Origin: Segatella copri
GTDB lineage: Bacteria > Bacteroidota > Bacteroidia > Bacteroidales > Bacteroidaceae
Length of the DNA: 64,000 bases
Reading direction: 5' to 3'
Assembly (NCBI RefSeq): GCF_026015295.1
Contig: NZ_JAPDUW010000001.1
Location: forward strand, 2,148,501 to 2,212,500
Under the pieces are notes generated by a model. It had not been told where the DNA came from. It did not search any database and saw only the letters and a list, made by a program, of their open reading frames with translations. Numbering within the stretch: the first letter of the stretch is position 1; every line of letters begins with the position of its first letter. The position numbers and the translations under genes were made by a program. Below are positions 33,663 through 41,429 of this stretch, piece by piece.

Positions 33663-34805
33663 ATGAAGATTAAACTATTTATGGCATCAACTTTGCTCGT
33701 CATCGGCTCTACAGCCGCTATGGCGCAAGCATCCTACACAGACAAGGATGGAAACGAATATCAGTTTAAGCGTCACTGGTTCCTGGATGTTCAGGCTGGT
33801 GGGCAATATACTGTAGGTGAGGCAAGCTTCTCAGACTTGCTTTCTCCTAACTTCCAGGGTGCTATCGGCTACCAGTTCTCTCCTGTTTTCGGACTCCGTG
33901 GTCAGATAAACGGTATCTGGAGCAAGGGCGGATGGAACGGATACAAGGCTACCAAGGACGGTACTCCGTATACCGCCAGCTACAAATGGAAATATGTAGC
34001 TCCGGGTGTGGACTTCATGTTCAACCTCTCTAACCTCTTCTGTGGTTGGAACCCGAACCGCGTGTTTAGCGCTACTGCCTTCGTTGGTGGTGGTATCAAC
34101 TGGGCAGGAGCTAACCAGGAGGTAAACGACCTGGCTGCTAACATCAAGAATCAGAGCAACTATCTGCTGGAATATCTCTGGCAGGGAAAGAAGGTTCGCC
34201 CTTACGGCAGAGCCGGTATCGACCTGGAATTCAAGGTAAGCAAGGCTGTGAGCATCATGCTTGAAGGTAATGCCAACATGATTTCAGACAAGTACAACTC
34301 TAAGAAGGCAGATAACCCTGACTGGTACTTCAATGCACTGGCAGGTGTACGCATCAACCTGGGCAAGAGCTATACCAAGAAGGCTAAGCCGGTAGAGGAA
34401 CCTGCTCCGGCACCAGCTCCTAAGCAGGAATATGTAGCTCCTAAGCCAGAGCCTAAGCCAGCTCCTGTAGAAAAGAAGGTAGAGGAGATTCGCCGTGACA
34501 TCTTCTTCACCATCAATTCTTACAAGATTGCTCCTTCTGAGGATGCTAAGATCCGTGAGGTGGTTGACTTCCTAAACAAGAACACAGAGGCAAAGGTTGT
34601 AGTAACCGGCTATGCTGACAAGGGTACAGGCAATGACGTCATCAACGACCGCATCGCTGCCAAGCGAGCAGCAGCTGTGGTTTGGATGCTGACAAAGAAA
34701 TATAATATACCTTCAGAGCGCATTACAGAAGAATCTAAGGGTGCACGTGTGCAGCCTTTTGCAGAAAACGCAGAGAACCGTGTAACGATCATGATCGCTA
34801 AGTAG
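33663..34805 (+). CDS. OmpA-family outer membrane porin (right copy)
   Basis: A 380-aa protein with the same design as the left copy: barrel of about 240 residues, Pro/Ala/Glu hinge, C-terminal OmpA peptidoglycan-binding domain (TGYADKGTGNDVINDRI). The first ~14 residues (MKIKLFMASTLLV) differ from the left copy; from IGSTAAMAQ onward the two differ at about four positions (for example FSATAF versus FNATAF, EESKGAR versus EKSKGAR). It ends the rightward operon and is followed by the same terminator. Both arms thus attach the same porin to different surface lipoproteins. Confidence 0.92.
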   Translation: MKIKLFMASTLLVIGSTAAMAQASYTDKDGNEYQFKRHWFLDVQAGGQYTVGEASFSDLLSPNFQGAIGYQFSPVFGLRGQINGIWSKGGWNGYKATKDGTPYTASYKWKYVAPGVDFMFNLSNLFCGWNPNRVFSATAFVGGGINWAGANQEVNDLAANIKNQSNYLLEYLWQGKKVRPYGRAGIDLEFKVSKAVSIMLEGNANMISDKYNSKKADNPDWYFNALAGVRINLGKSYTKKAKPVEEPAPAPAPKQEYVAPKPEPKPAPVEKKVEEIRRDIFFTINSYKIAPSEDAKIREVVDFLNKNTEAKVVVTGYADKGTGNDVINDRIAAKRAAAVVWMLTKKYNIPSERITEESKGARVQPFAENAENRVTIMIAK

Positions 34806-34873
34806 TACGGTAAGTTTATAATGCGACAATCAATTATTTTAATTGGTGGCGGGGCATCCTCAAGGGTGCCCCG
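33701..34873 (+). repeat. Outer inverted repeat, right arm (ompA body and terminator)
   Basis: Reverse-complement partner of 20486-21658. Homologous recombination between the arms would invert about 12 kb of unique sequence, including both operons' first genes, the recombinase and the Abi cassette. Confidence 0.9.
34850..34873 (+). terminator. Terminator of the right ompA-like gene
   Basis: CGGGGCATCC pairs with GGGTGCCCCG (one G-U pair) and is followed by TTTTTCTTT. Confidence 0.85.
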
Positions 34874-34920
34874 TTTTTCTTTCAAATGATAATTATTCTT
34901 AATTATTAATGCTTTATTAG

Positions 34921-34949
34921 TTGATTTTCAGCAGTATTTCTTACCTTTG
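34921..34949 (+). promoter_or_regulatory. Promoter of the DUF4143 ATPase gene
   Basis: TTG (34921-34923), 18 bases, TACCTTTG (34942-34949). Confidence 0.6.
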
Positions 34950-34985
34950 TTCCGAAAATCTGTGCAACTGCACAAAAATTCGGAA
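34950..34985 (+). promoter_or_regulatory. Nested palindrome in the DUF4143 leader, probable operator
   Basis: TTCCGAA (34950-34956) and TTCGGAA (34979-34985) enclose TGTGCA-AC-TGCACA (34961-34974). Both inverted repeats share one centre. The element fills the space between the -7 box and the ATG at 34990, so it could act as an operator or as a leader hairpin over the start region. Confidence 0.65.
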
Positions 34986-34989
34986 TACA

Positions 34990-36249
34990 ATGATTATAAC
35001 TCGGCAGAAATATTTGGAAATGTTGGTAGCTGGTCAAGGTAATGGACTAGTAAAAATAGTAACTGGTGGAAGAAGATGTGGAAAGTCCTTCTTGCTGTTC
35101 CAAATCTTTCATCAGTACCTTTTGCAGCATGGGGTAGATGAAGGGCATCTGATAGAAGTGTCTCTTGATGATAGACGTAATCGCAAACTTTGTGATCCTG
35201 ATGCTTTGCTTGATTATCTTGATTCTCGTATAAAAAGTGATGGCAAAACAAATTTTATTTTTCTTGATGAAATTCAACTTGTTGATGATTTTATAGGAGT
35301 ATTGCTTAGCCTAATGCATACTCCTAATACTGAAGTTTATGTATCAGGTTCAAACTCGAAGTTCCTGTCCAAAGATGTTGTTACCGAATTCCGTGGAAGA
35401 GGACAGGAAATAAGAATTTGGCCGTTGTCGTTTTCTGAATATTATGGTGCTGTGGGGGGAGAACGCTCGCAAGCGTGGAAAGACTACTATACTTTTGGAG
35501 GACTTCCCCAGATTTTGTCTTTAGATACAGAAAGAGCCAAACGTAGCTATCTTAGGGATATTTATGAAGTGACATATATTAAGGATATTGTAGAGCGTAA
35601 TAAAATTAAAGTGCCAGAGGGGTTACGTGAACTTGTGCGTATTTTAGCATCAGGAATAGGCTCTTCTACTAATCCGACCAGGATTTGTAATACCTTTCAA
35701 TCTGTAAGTCAATTACAAATAACTGATAAGACAATAAATGAATACATCTCAGACATACAGGATGCTTTTCTTATAGAAGAGGCTCTCAGGTATGATGTTA
35801 AAGGTAGAAAGTATATTGGTACAGAGACTAAGTATTATTTTTGTGATTTGGGATTGAGAAATATAGTATTGAATCTCAGACAACAAGAAGAAACACATAT
35901 TATGGAAAATGTCATTTATAATGAACTAAGAATGCGAGGTTACTTGGTTGATGTCGGTTTAGTTGAATGTTGGACAACGGACGAGAATGGAAAAAGGAAA
36001 CGTAGTAAACTAGAAGTTGATTTTGTAGTAAATAATGGTCCCGAACGTGTGTATATTCAGTCGGCTTTTAATATGCCAACTAAGGATAAAGAGAAACAGG
36101 AGCGTCGTTCTCTTATAAATATCGCTGACAATTTTAGAAAAGTAATTGTTGTGAAAGATGATATTAAGAGAAAGATTGATGATGATGGTGTCGTCACGAT
36201 TGGACTCTTCGACTTTTTGCTAGATGAGCAGAGTATAGAGAGATATTAA
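34990..36249 (+). CDS. AAA ATPase with DUF4143 domain
   Basis: A 419-aa protein: N-terminal P-loop (VTGGRRCGKSFLLFQI, Walker A near residue 24; FIFLDEIQL, Walker B near 88), then a C-terminal DUF4143 region with a PD-(D/E)XK-like pattern (KLEVDFVVNNG near 345). Start set at 34990 (MIITRQKYLEMLV), downstream of the palindrome; the longer frame from 34921 runs through the promoter. The family is widespread in anaerobes and functionally unclear. This copy is full length, in contrast to the relic at 7000-7153. It lies just outside the right inverted repeat, mirroring the truncated ATPase gene outside the left one. Confidence 0.85.
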   Translation: MIITRQKYLEMLVAGQGNGLVKIVTGGRRCGKSFLLFQIFHQYLLQHGVDEGHLIEVSLDDRRNRKLCDPDALLDYLDSRIKSDGKTNFIFLDEIQLVDDFIGVLLSLMHTPNTEVYVSGSNSKFLSKDVVTEFRGRGQEIRIWPLSFSEYYGAVGGERSQAWKDYYTFGGLPQILSLDTERAKRSYLRDIYEVTYIKDIVERNKIKVPEGLRELVRILASGIGSSTNPTRICNTFQSVSQLQITDKTINEYISDIQDAFLIEEALRYDVKGRKYIGTETKYYFCDLGLRNIVLNLRQQEETHIMENVIYNELRMRGYLVDVGLVECWTTDENGKRKRSKLEVDFVVNNGPERVYIQSAFNMPTKDKEKQERRSLINIADNFRKVIVVKDDIKRKIDDDGVVTIGLFDFLLDEQSIERY

Positions 36250-36253
36250 GCCT

Positions 36254-36285
36254 AAGCCCCGACTGCTGTTCTGCAGTCGGGGCTT
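36254..36285 (+). terminator. Terminator of the DUF4143 ATPase gene
   Basis: AAGCCCCGACTGC and GCAGTCGGGGCTT are exact complements around a 6-base loop, starting five bases after the stop codon. Confidence 0.85.
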
Positions 36286-36308
36286 TCACCATATATCCGT
36301 AAGCAGAC

Positions 36309-36374
36309 GCAAGTAGCTGCGTTGGCCATCGCAAGTACTTGCGAAAAGCAATGAAGCCTGTTTCGAAGGGCATC
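36309..36374. repeat. Three 22-bp units related to the 27.6-kb array
   Basis: Units at 36309, 36331 and 36353. AAGTAGCTGCGTTGG is followed 22 bases later by AAGTACTTG, the same order as in units 6-8 of the array at 27619 (AAGTAGCTCTGTTAG then AAGTACTTG). The third unit is part of the asnS terminator, so the repeat has been partly overwritten. Confidence 0.5.
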
Positions 36375-36388
36375 GAAACAGGCTTCAT
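36351..36388 (-). terminator. Terminator of asnS
   Basis: ATGAAGCCTGTTTCGA and TCGAAACAGGCTTCAT are exact 16-bp complements around AGGGCA. It can work in both directions. Confidence 0.8.
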
Positions 36389-36397
36389 TTATTTATT

Positions 36398-37825
36398 CTA
36401 GAATTCTGCGTTCTTTGGTGTACGTGGGAATGGGATCACGTCGCGGATATTCTGCATACCGGTTACGAAGAGAATCAGGCGCTCGAAACCGAGACCGAAA
36501 CCTGCGTGTGGGCATGAACCATACTTACGGGTATCGAGATACCAGTTCATATCCTTCATAGGGATGTTGCGAGCCTCAATCTCACCCATCAGCTTGTCAT
36601 AGCTCTCCTCACGGACAGAACCACCGATAATCTCACCAATCTGTGGGAACAGTACGTCGGTACCCTGAACGGTCTGACCGCTCTTGCCACCGAAACCACT
36701 CTCCTCCTCGTCTATCTTCATATAGAATGCCTTGATAGCCTTAGGATAGTTGGTCATGATAACCGGGCGCTTGAAGTGCTCCTCTACAAGGAAACGCTCA
36801 TGCTCTGAAGCCAGGTCATCACCCCACTCGCATGGGAACTCAAACTTCTTGCCGTTGGCAATAGCCTCCTGAAGGATGCGGATACCCTCGGTATATGGAA
36901 GATGAACGAAGTCGGAATTCAATACGCCTTCCAGACGGGCAATCAGACCCTTGTCTATCATCTTGTTCAAGAAAGCAAGATCGTCCTTGCAATGCTCCAG
37001 TGCCCAACGGATACAATACTTGATGAAGTCTTCCTCCAACTCCATCAAACCGTCCATATCCAGGAAAGCAACCTCTGGCTCTACCATCCAGAACTCAGCC
37101 AGGTGGCGAGGAGTATTACTGTTCTCTGCACGGAAGGTTGGACCGAAGGTATAGATGGCGCCGAGTGCTGTAGCACCGAGCTCACCCTCCAACTGACCGG
37201 AAACGGTCAATGAAGTCTGCTTGCCGAAGAAATCATCAGAATAGTCAATCTTGCCATCCTCGGTCTTCTTCAGGTTGTAGAGGTTCTTGGTAGTTACCTG
37301 GAACATCTGACCTGCACCCTCGCAGTCGCTGGCTGTGATGAGCGGAGTATTGAAATAGAAATATCCATGCTCATGGAAGTAAGTGTGGATAGCCATTGCC
37401 ATGTTGTGGCGGATACGCATCACGGCACCAAAGGTATTGGTACGGAGACGGAGGTGAGCATACTGACGCATGTATTCGAAGCTCTGTCCCTTCTTCTGCA
37501 TAGGATAGTCGCTGCCGCAGAGACCGTAAATCTCGATGCTCTCGCACTGGATCTCAACACTCTGTCCGGCACCCTGGCTTTCTACCAGCGTACCTACGGC
37601 GCTGATACAAGCACCAGTAGTAATCTGACGGAGCTGATTCTCATCGACCTTTGATGGGTCGACTACTATCTGAATATTATTAATAGTAGAACCATCGTTA
37701 AGAGCGATAAAATCGACTGCTTTGCTACTACGATGGGTACGAACCCATCCCTTGACATTCACGATTGAGCCGTAGGCTGTACTCTTGAGCAAGTCTACAA
37801 CTTTAGTTCTTTTTACTTTTTCCAT
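36398..37825 (-). CDS. asnS: Asparaginyl-tRNA synthetase
   Basis: Class IIb synthetase charging tRNA-Asn, 475 aa. N-terminal OB-fold anticodon-binding domain ([25 protein letters not shown]); motif 2 [21 protein letters not shown] near residue 230, where the Asn-type [11 protein letters not shown] distinguishes it from AspRS; motif 3 [29 protein letters not shown] at the C terminus. Cytoplasmic. Its leader contains the terminator of the upstream pseudouridine synthase gene, and a bidirectional hairpin follows the gene. Confidence 0.95.
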   Translation of the reverse strand: MEKVKRTKVVDLLKSTAYGSIVNVKGWVRTHRSSKAVDFIALNDGSTINNIQIVVDPSKVDENQLRQITTGACISAVGTLVESQGAGQSVEIQCESIEIYGLCGSDYPMQKKGQSFEYMRQYAHLRLRTNTFGAVMRIRHNMAMAIHTYFHEHGYFYFNTPLITASDCEGAGQMFQVTTKNLYNLKKTEDGKIDYSDDFFGKQTSLTVSGQLEGELGATALGAIYTFGPTFRAENSNTPRHLAEFWMVEPEVAFLDMDGLMELEEDFIKYCIRWALEHCKDDLAFLNKMIDKGLIARLEGVLNSDFVHLPYTEGIRILQEAIANGKKFEFPCEWGDDLASEHERFLVEEHFKRPVIMTNYPKAIKAFYMKIDEEESGFGGKSGQTVQGTDVLFPQIGEIIGGSVREESYDKLMGEIEARNIPMKDMNWYLDTRKYGSCPHAGFGLGFERLILFVTGMQNIRDVIPFPRTPKNAEF

Positions 37826-37842
37826 TGTTAATTAATAGGTTA

Positions 37843-37871
37843 AAAAGGAGACTAAACAGATAGTCTCCTTT
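37843..37871 (-). terminator. Terminator between the pseudouridine synthase gene and asnS
   Basis: AAAGGAGACTA and TAGTCTCCTTT pair; on the minus strand TTTTT follows. It lies 18 bases before asnS, so asnS needs read-through or its own promoter. Confidence 0.75.
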
Positions 37872-37891
37872 CTTATTATATCTTATTATCC

Positions 37892-39322
37892 TTATTCAAA
37901 AGCACCCATGCGGAGCATGTCTACCTCCTTCTCAGTAAGGAAGCGCCAGTCACCGCGACGGAGATTTTTCTTAGTCAAACCTGCGAACTGTACACGGTCG
38001 AGCTTGGTAACACGATAGCCGAGGCTCTCGAAGATACGGCGCACGATACGGTTCTTGCCACTATGAATCTCGATGCCAACCTGTGCCTTGTCGCGATCAT
38101 CAGCATACTCTACAGCATCTGCCTTAATCTCACCATCTTCCAAGGTGATACCCTCACGGATCTGATCCATATCGTGAGCAGTCAGGTTCTTATCGAGATG
38201 AACGTGATAAACCTTCTTCTTCAGGAACTTAGGGTGAGTAAGCTTAGAAGCCAGGTCACCATCGTTGGTCAAGAGAAGTACACCTGTTGTATTACGGTCG
38301 AGACGACCTACAGGATAGATACGCTCAGGACAAACATCCTTTACGAGGTCCATCACAGTCTTGCGCTGCTGAGGATCATCGCTGGTTGTAACATAATCCT
38401 TTGGCTTGTTGAGCAATACGTATACCTTCTTCTCCAAAGTTACAGGAGCGTCGTGGAACTTCACCTCATCGGTACGAAGGATCTTGGTACCCAACTCGGT
38501 AACTACCTCACCATTGACAGTTACCAGACCAGCCTGGATGAACTCATCAGCCTCACGGCGAGAGCATACACCAGCATTGGCGAGGAACTTGTTCAAGCGC
38601 AATGGCTCTGTTGGGTCGATGTTCTCCTCCTTATATTCGATACGCTTCTTCATGCTATACTTAGCATTTGGATCGTAACCAGGAGTGTGCTGACGGAAAC
38701 CGCCACCACGGTTGTTGCCATAGCCACCACCCTGTGGACGGCCATAACCGCCACGGTTGTTGCCATAACCACCCTGCTGAGGACGACCATAGCCGCCACC
38801 ACGGTTGTTGCCATAGCCGCCACCCTGTGGACGACCATAACCACCACGGTTGTTGCCATAACCACCCTGCTGAGAACGAGACTGGTAGCCGCCCTGCTGG
38901 CGTGGCTGGTAGCCACCCTGCTGACGAGGCTGATAACCACCCTGCTCATCATTATTGTTGTAACGAGGACGATAGCCACCCTGCTGAGGACGAGACTGAT
39001 AGCCTCCCTGCTGACGTGGCTGGTAGCCACCACGGTTGCTGTTACCATAACCACCACGGCTCTGATAGCTGCTGCGCTGTGGACGCTCGCTGCTGCCTGT
39101 ACTCTGCAAGCCAGCACCGAAACCTTCAGGACGGAAACCGCCTTCGCTGTTACTGCTACTTCTGTCGCTGCTGTATGCGCGATGTGAATTGATACGAGGA
39201 CGCTGTGTGCGACCTACTGGTCGATAACTCTTCTGATAACCACCTGCTGGGTTGTAGCCCTCACGGGTTCTCTCATTCTCAGAAGACTGATCTTGAGGTT
39301 TGTTTTCAAATTCTGAATCCAT
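37892..39322 (-). CDS. rRNA pseudouridine synthase (RluB/RsuA family) with long low-complexity N-terminal tail
   Basis: Converts a uridine in rRNA to pseudouridine. The C-terminal ~240 residues are the enzyme: an S4 domain (LRLNKFLANAGVCSRREADEFI) and the catalytic block PVGRLDRNTTGVLLLTNDGDL with the essential Asp. The first ~220 residues are extremely rich in Gly, Tyr, Gln, Arg and Asn, with imperfect repeats such as QGGYQPRQQGGYQSR and GGYGNNRGGYGRP, resembling RGG/prion-like RNA-binding tails. Extensions occur in Bacteroidetes homologues, but this one is long and highly repetitive. The repeats at DNA level (about 38.69-39.05 kb) should be prone to length change. Confidence 0.88.
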   Translation of the reverse strand: MDSEFENKPQDQSSENERTREGYNPAGGYQKSYRPVGRTQRPRINSHRAYSSDRSSSNSEGGFRPEGFGAGLQSTGSSERPQRSSYQSRGGYGNSNRGGYQPRQQGGYQSRPQQGGYRPRYNNNDEQGGYQPRQQGGYQPRQQGGYQSRSQQGGYGNNRGGYGRPQGGGYGNNRGGGYGRPQQGGYGNNRGGYGRPQGGGYGNNRGGGFRQHTPGYDPNAKYSMKKRIEYKEENIDPTEPLRLNKFLANAGVCSRREADEFIQAGLVTVNGEVVTELGTKILRTDEVKFHDAPVTLEKKVYVLLNKPKDYVTTSDDPQQRKTVMDLVKDVCPERIYPVGRLDRNTTGVLLLTNDGDLASKLTHPKFLKKKVYHVHLDKNLTAHDMDQIREGITLEDGEIKADAVEYADDRDKAQVGIEIHSGKNRIVRRIFESLGYRVTKLDRVQFAGLTKKNLRRGDWRFLTEKEVDMLRMGAFE

Positions 39323-39416
39323 TTTCTTAAAATACTTAATAGCCTCACGGCTGGGTTAATAAATCTAATTTTTACTTATATATATGTACTAAAACTACAA
39401 AATTCCTTTGTGTATA

Positions 39417-40763
39417 TTAGATACCTGTATAATTGCTTGGTGTGATTGCCATCAGTTCTGCCTTAACGCTATCACTCACATTCAATCCCTGGATAAACTC
39501 ATGAATAGTTTCCTCAGTCATGTGCTGGTTGGTACGTGTCAACGCCTTCAATGCCTCGTAAGGATGTGGATATGCCTCACGGCGAAGGATAGTCTGAATA
39601 GCCTCAGCTACAACTGCCCATGTATTATTCAAATCTTCCTGCAGTTTCTCCTCGTGAAGAATCAGTTTACGCAAGCCCTTCAATGTACTCTGGATAGCAA
39701 TGACGCTATGACCGAGAGGCACACCGATGTTACGGAGCACTGTACTGTCAGTAAGGTCGCGCTGCAAGCGGCTAACCGGAAGTTTCTGTGCCAGGAACTG
39801 AAGAATGGCATTGGCTATGCCCAGGTTACCTTCACTGTTCTCATAATCGATAGGATTCACCTTGTGAGGCATCGCACTTGAGCCTACCTCACCTGCCTTG
39901 ATCTTCTGCTTGAAGTAATCCATAGAGATATACATCCAGAAGTCACGGTCTAAGTCGATGATAATGGTGTTGATACGACGGATGGCGTCAAAGATAGCGC
40001 CAAGGTAGTCATAGTTACTGATCTGTGTGGTATACTGCTCGCGCTCCAAACCGAGTTTTTCGCTGACAAACTTGTTACCGAATGCTTTCCAGTCATACTG
40101 TGGATAAGCTACATGGTGAGCATTGTAGTTACCGGTAGCGCCACCGAACTTAGCTGTAATCTTGCAAGCCTTGAGCGAATTAAGCTGCTCGGTAAGACGG
40201 TAAACATAAACCATGATTTCCTTGCCCAGGCGGGTAGGTGAAGCAGGCTGTCCGTGAGTCTTAGCCAGCATAGGCACATCCTTCCACTCATCAGCATAAG
40301 TCTGAAGTTGGGCTATCAGCTCTTCAACCTGCGGATAGAAGCACTCTTCCAAAGCCTCCTTTACAGAGAGAGGCACACTTGTGTTGTTGATATCCTGAGA
40401 TGTCAAACCAAAATGGATAAACTCCTTGTAAGCATCCAGGCCACCGATTTTATCAAATTCTTCCTTGATAAAATACTCTACAGCCTTTACATCGTGATTG
40501 GTAATCTTCTCGATGTCTTTTACGCGCTGTGCTTCATTTTCGTCAAAATTACGATAAATGTCACGCAGACGTTCGAACAGCGACTTGTCGAAAGAAGCAA
40601 GCTGTGGCAAAGGTAACTCGCATAGAGTAATGAAGTATTCAATCTCTACGCGTACACGATAACGAATGAGAGCATACTCTGAGAAGTAGTTAGCGAGTTG
40701 CTCTGTTTTTCCCCTATAACGACCATCAATTGGTGATATGGCAGTCAATAAATCTAAATTCAT
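39417..40763 (-). CDS. purB: Adenylosuccinate lyase
   Basis: Catalyses two steps of purine synthesis: cleavage of SAICAR and of adenylosuccinate, each releasing fumarate. The 448-aa protein starts MNLDLLTAISPIDGRYRGKT, as in the E. coli-type PurB, and contains the fumarase/aspartase signature GSSAMPHKVNPIDYENSEG near residue 290 with the catalytic Ser loop; THGQPASPTRLGKE near 170 supplies the catalytic His. Cytoplasmic homotetramer by family. A -7 box TAATTTTG lies at 40789-40796, about 25 bases upstream. Confidence 0.95.
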   Translation of the reverse strand: MNLDLLTAISPIDGRYRGKTEQLANYFSEYALIRYRVRVEIEYFITLCELPLPQLASFDKSLFERLRDIYRNFDENEAQRVKDIEKITNHDVKAVEYFIKEEFDKIGGLDAYKEFIHFGLTSQDINNTSVPLSVKEALEECFYPQVEELIAQLQTYADEWKDVPMLAKTHGQPASPTRLGKEIMVYVYRLTEQLNSLKACKITAKFGGATGNYNAHHVAYPQYDWKAFGNKFVSEKLGLEREQYTTQISNYDYLGAIFDAIRRINTIIIDLDRDFWMYISMDYFKQKIKAGEVGSSAMPHKVNPIDYENSEGNLGIANAILQFLAQKLPVSRLQRDLTDSTVLRNIGVPLGHSVIAIQSTLKGLRKLILHEEKLQEDLNNTWAVVAEAIQTILRREAYPHPYEALKALTRTNQHMTEETIHEFIQGLNVSDSVKAELMAITPSNYTGI

Positions 40764-40788
40764 AACAATACGTATTATATATAGGGTG

Positions 40789-40796
40789 CAAAATTA
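40789..40796 (-). promoter_or_regulatory. -7 box of purB
   Basis: TAATTTTG on the minus strand; no convincing -33 TTTG. Confidence 0.5.
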
Positions 40797-40854
40797 ATGA
40801 ATTATCGTGAGAAAACAGAGAAAATAGTGATAAAATAATTTAAAAGCATAAAAA

Positions 40855-40884
40855 AAGGTCTCTCAACATTTGTTGAAAGACCTT
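40855..40884 (-). terminator. Terminator of the tRNA-Val pair
   Basis: AAGGTCTCTCAACA pairs with TGTTGAAAGACCTT (one mismatch); six Ts follow on the minus strand. Confidence 0.8.
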
Positions 40885-40892
40885 CACCATTG

Positions 40893-40967
40893 TGGGCGTT
40901 GACGGATTCGAACCGCCGACCCTCTGCTTGTAAGGCAGATGCTCTAAACCAGCTGAGCTAAACGCCC
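40893..40967 (-). tRNA. tRNA-Val (anticodon TAC), copy 2
   Basis: Minus-strand cloverleaf: acceptor GGGCGTT/AACGCCC with discriminator A, D-loop AGCTGGTTTAGAGC, anticodon loop CTTACAA (TAC), T-arm GGCGGTTCGAATCCGTC. CCA is not encoded. It follows copy 1 by 50 bases and shares its promoter. Confidence 0.95.
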
Positions 40968-41017
40968 TCTAAAAAAGTCCCTGCAACCACTAAAGTGAAT
41001 CACAGGGAACACCCCCG

Positions 41018-41092
41018 TGGGCGCTGACGGATTCGAACCGCCGACCCTCTGCTTGTAAGGCAGATGCTCTAAACCAGCTGAGCTAAGCGCCC
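41018..41092 (-). tRNA. tRNA-Val (anticodon TAC), copy 1
   Basis: Identical to copy 2 except for a compensated pair in the acceptor stem (GGGCGCT/AGCGCCC instead of GGGCGTT/AACGCCC). Anticodon loop CTTACAA. First transcribed of the two. Confidence 0.95.
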
Positions 41093-41112
41093 TTACTTTT
41101 CGTAAGCGGTTG

Positions 41113-41144
41113 CAAAGGTACGACTATTTTTTGGTTCCACCAAA
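41113..41144 (-). promoter_or_regulatory. Promoter of the tRNA-Val pair
   Basis: On the minus strand TTTG (41141-41144), 20 bases, TACCTTTG (41113-41120). Confidence 0.8.
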
Positions 41145-41364
41145 TTTTTCAGCAACTTTTTTCGTTTTTTCTTCAAAAAAGTGCATTTTCTGGTGTTTCT
41201 CCTCAATTTTCAGGGTAAAAACGGTCAGTTTTTGCATTTCAATTGCCAAAAACAGCCAACCAAGAGAAAGTACTTACGATGGGACTGCAAAACCTCATTC
41301 AACCCCAAAAGGTACTTATTGAGAAAGAAAAGTTCTTTTTTAAGAAATTCAAAGAAACAAAAAA

Positions 41365-41389
41365 GGCATTCTTCACAAGGAAGAATGCC
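41365..41389 (-). terminator. Terminator of the ompA-like gene at 41430
   Basis: GGCATTCTT pairs with AAGAATGCC around CACAAGG; six Ts follow on the minus strand. The remaining 220 bases up to the tRNA promoter are AT-rich and empty. Confidence 0.85.
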
Positions 41390-41429
41390 CTATTCTATTT
41401 TTATACCTTATATTATATATACTGTATAA

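Noticed and set aside
38063..39187. Long antisense frame (374 codons) opposite the pseudouridine synthase gene
   Set aside because: It exists because the Gly/Gln/Tyr-rich repeats leave the opposite strand free of stops; its Thr/Ala/Ile-rich translation has no family features.
40893..41092. Integrated element at the tRNA-Val genes
   Set aside because: Both tRNAs are complete, neighbours are housekeeping genes, and no partial tRNA duplicate is seen beyond the second true copy.
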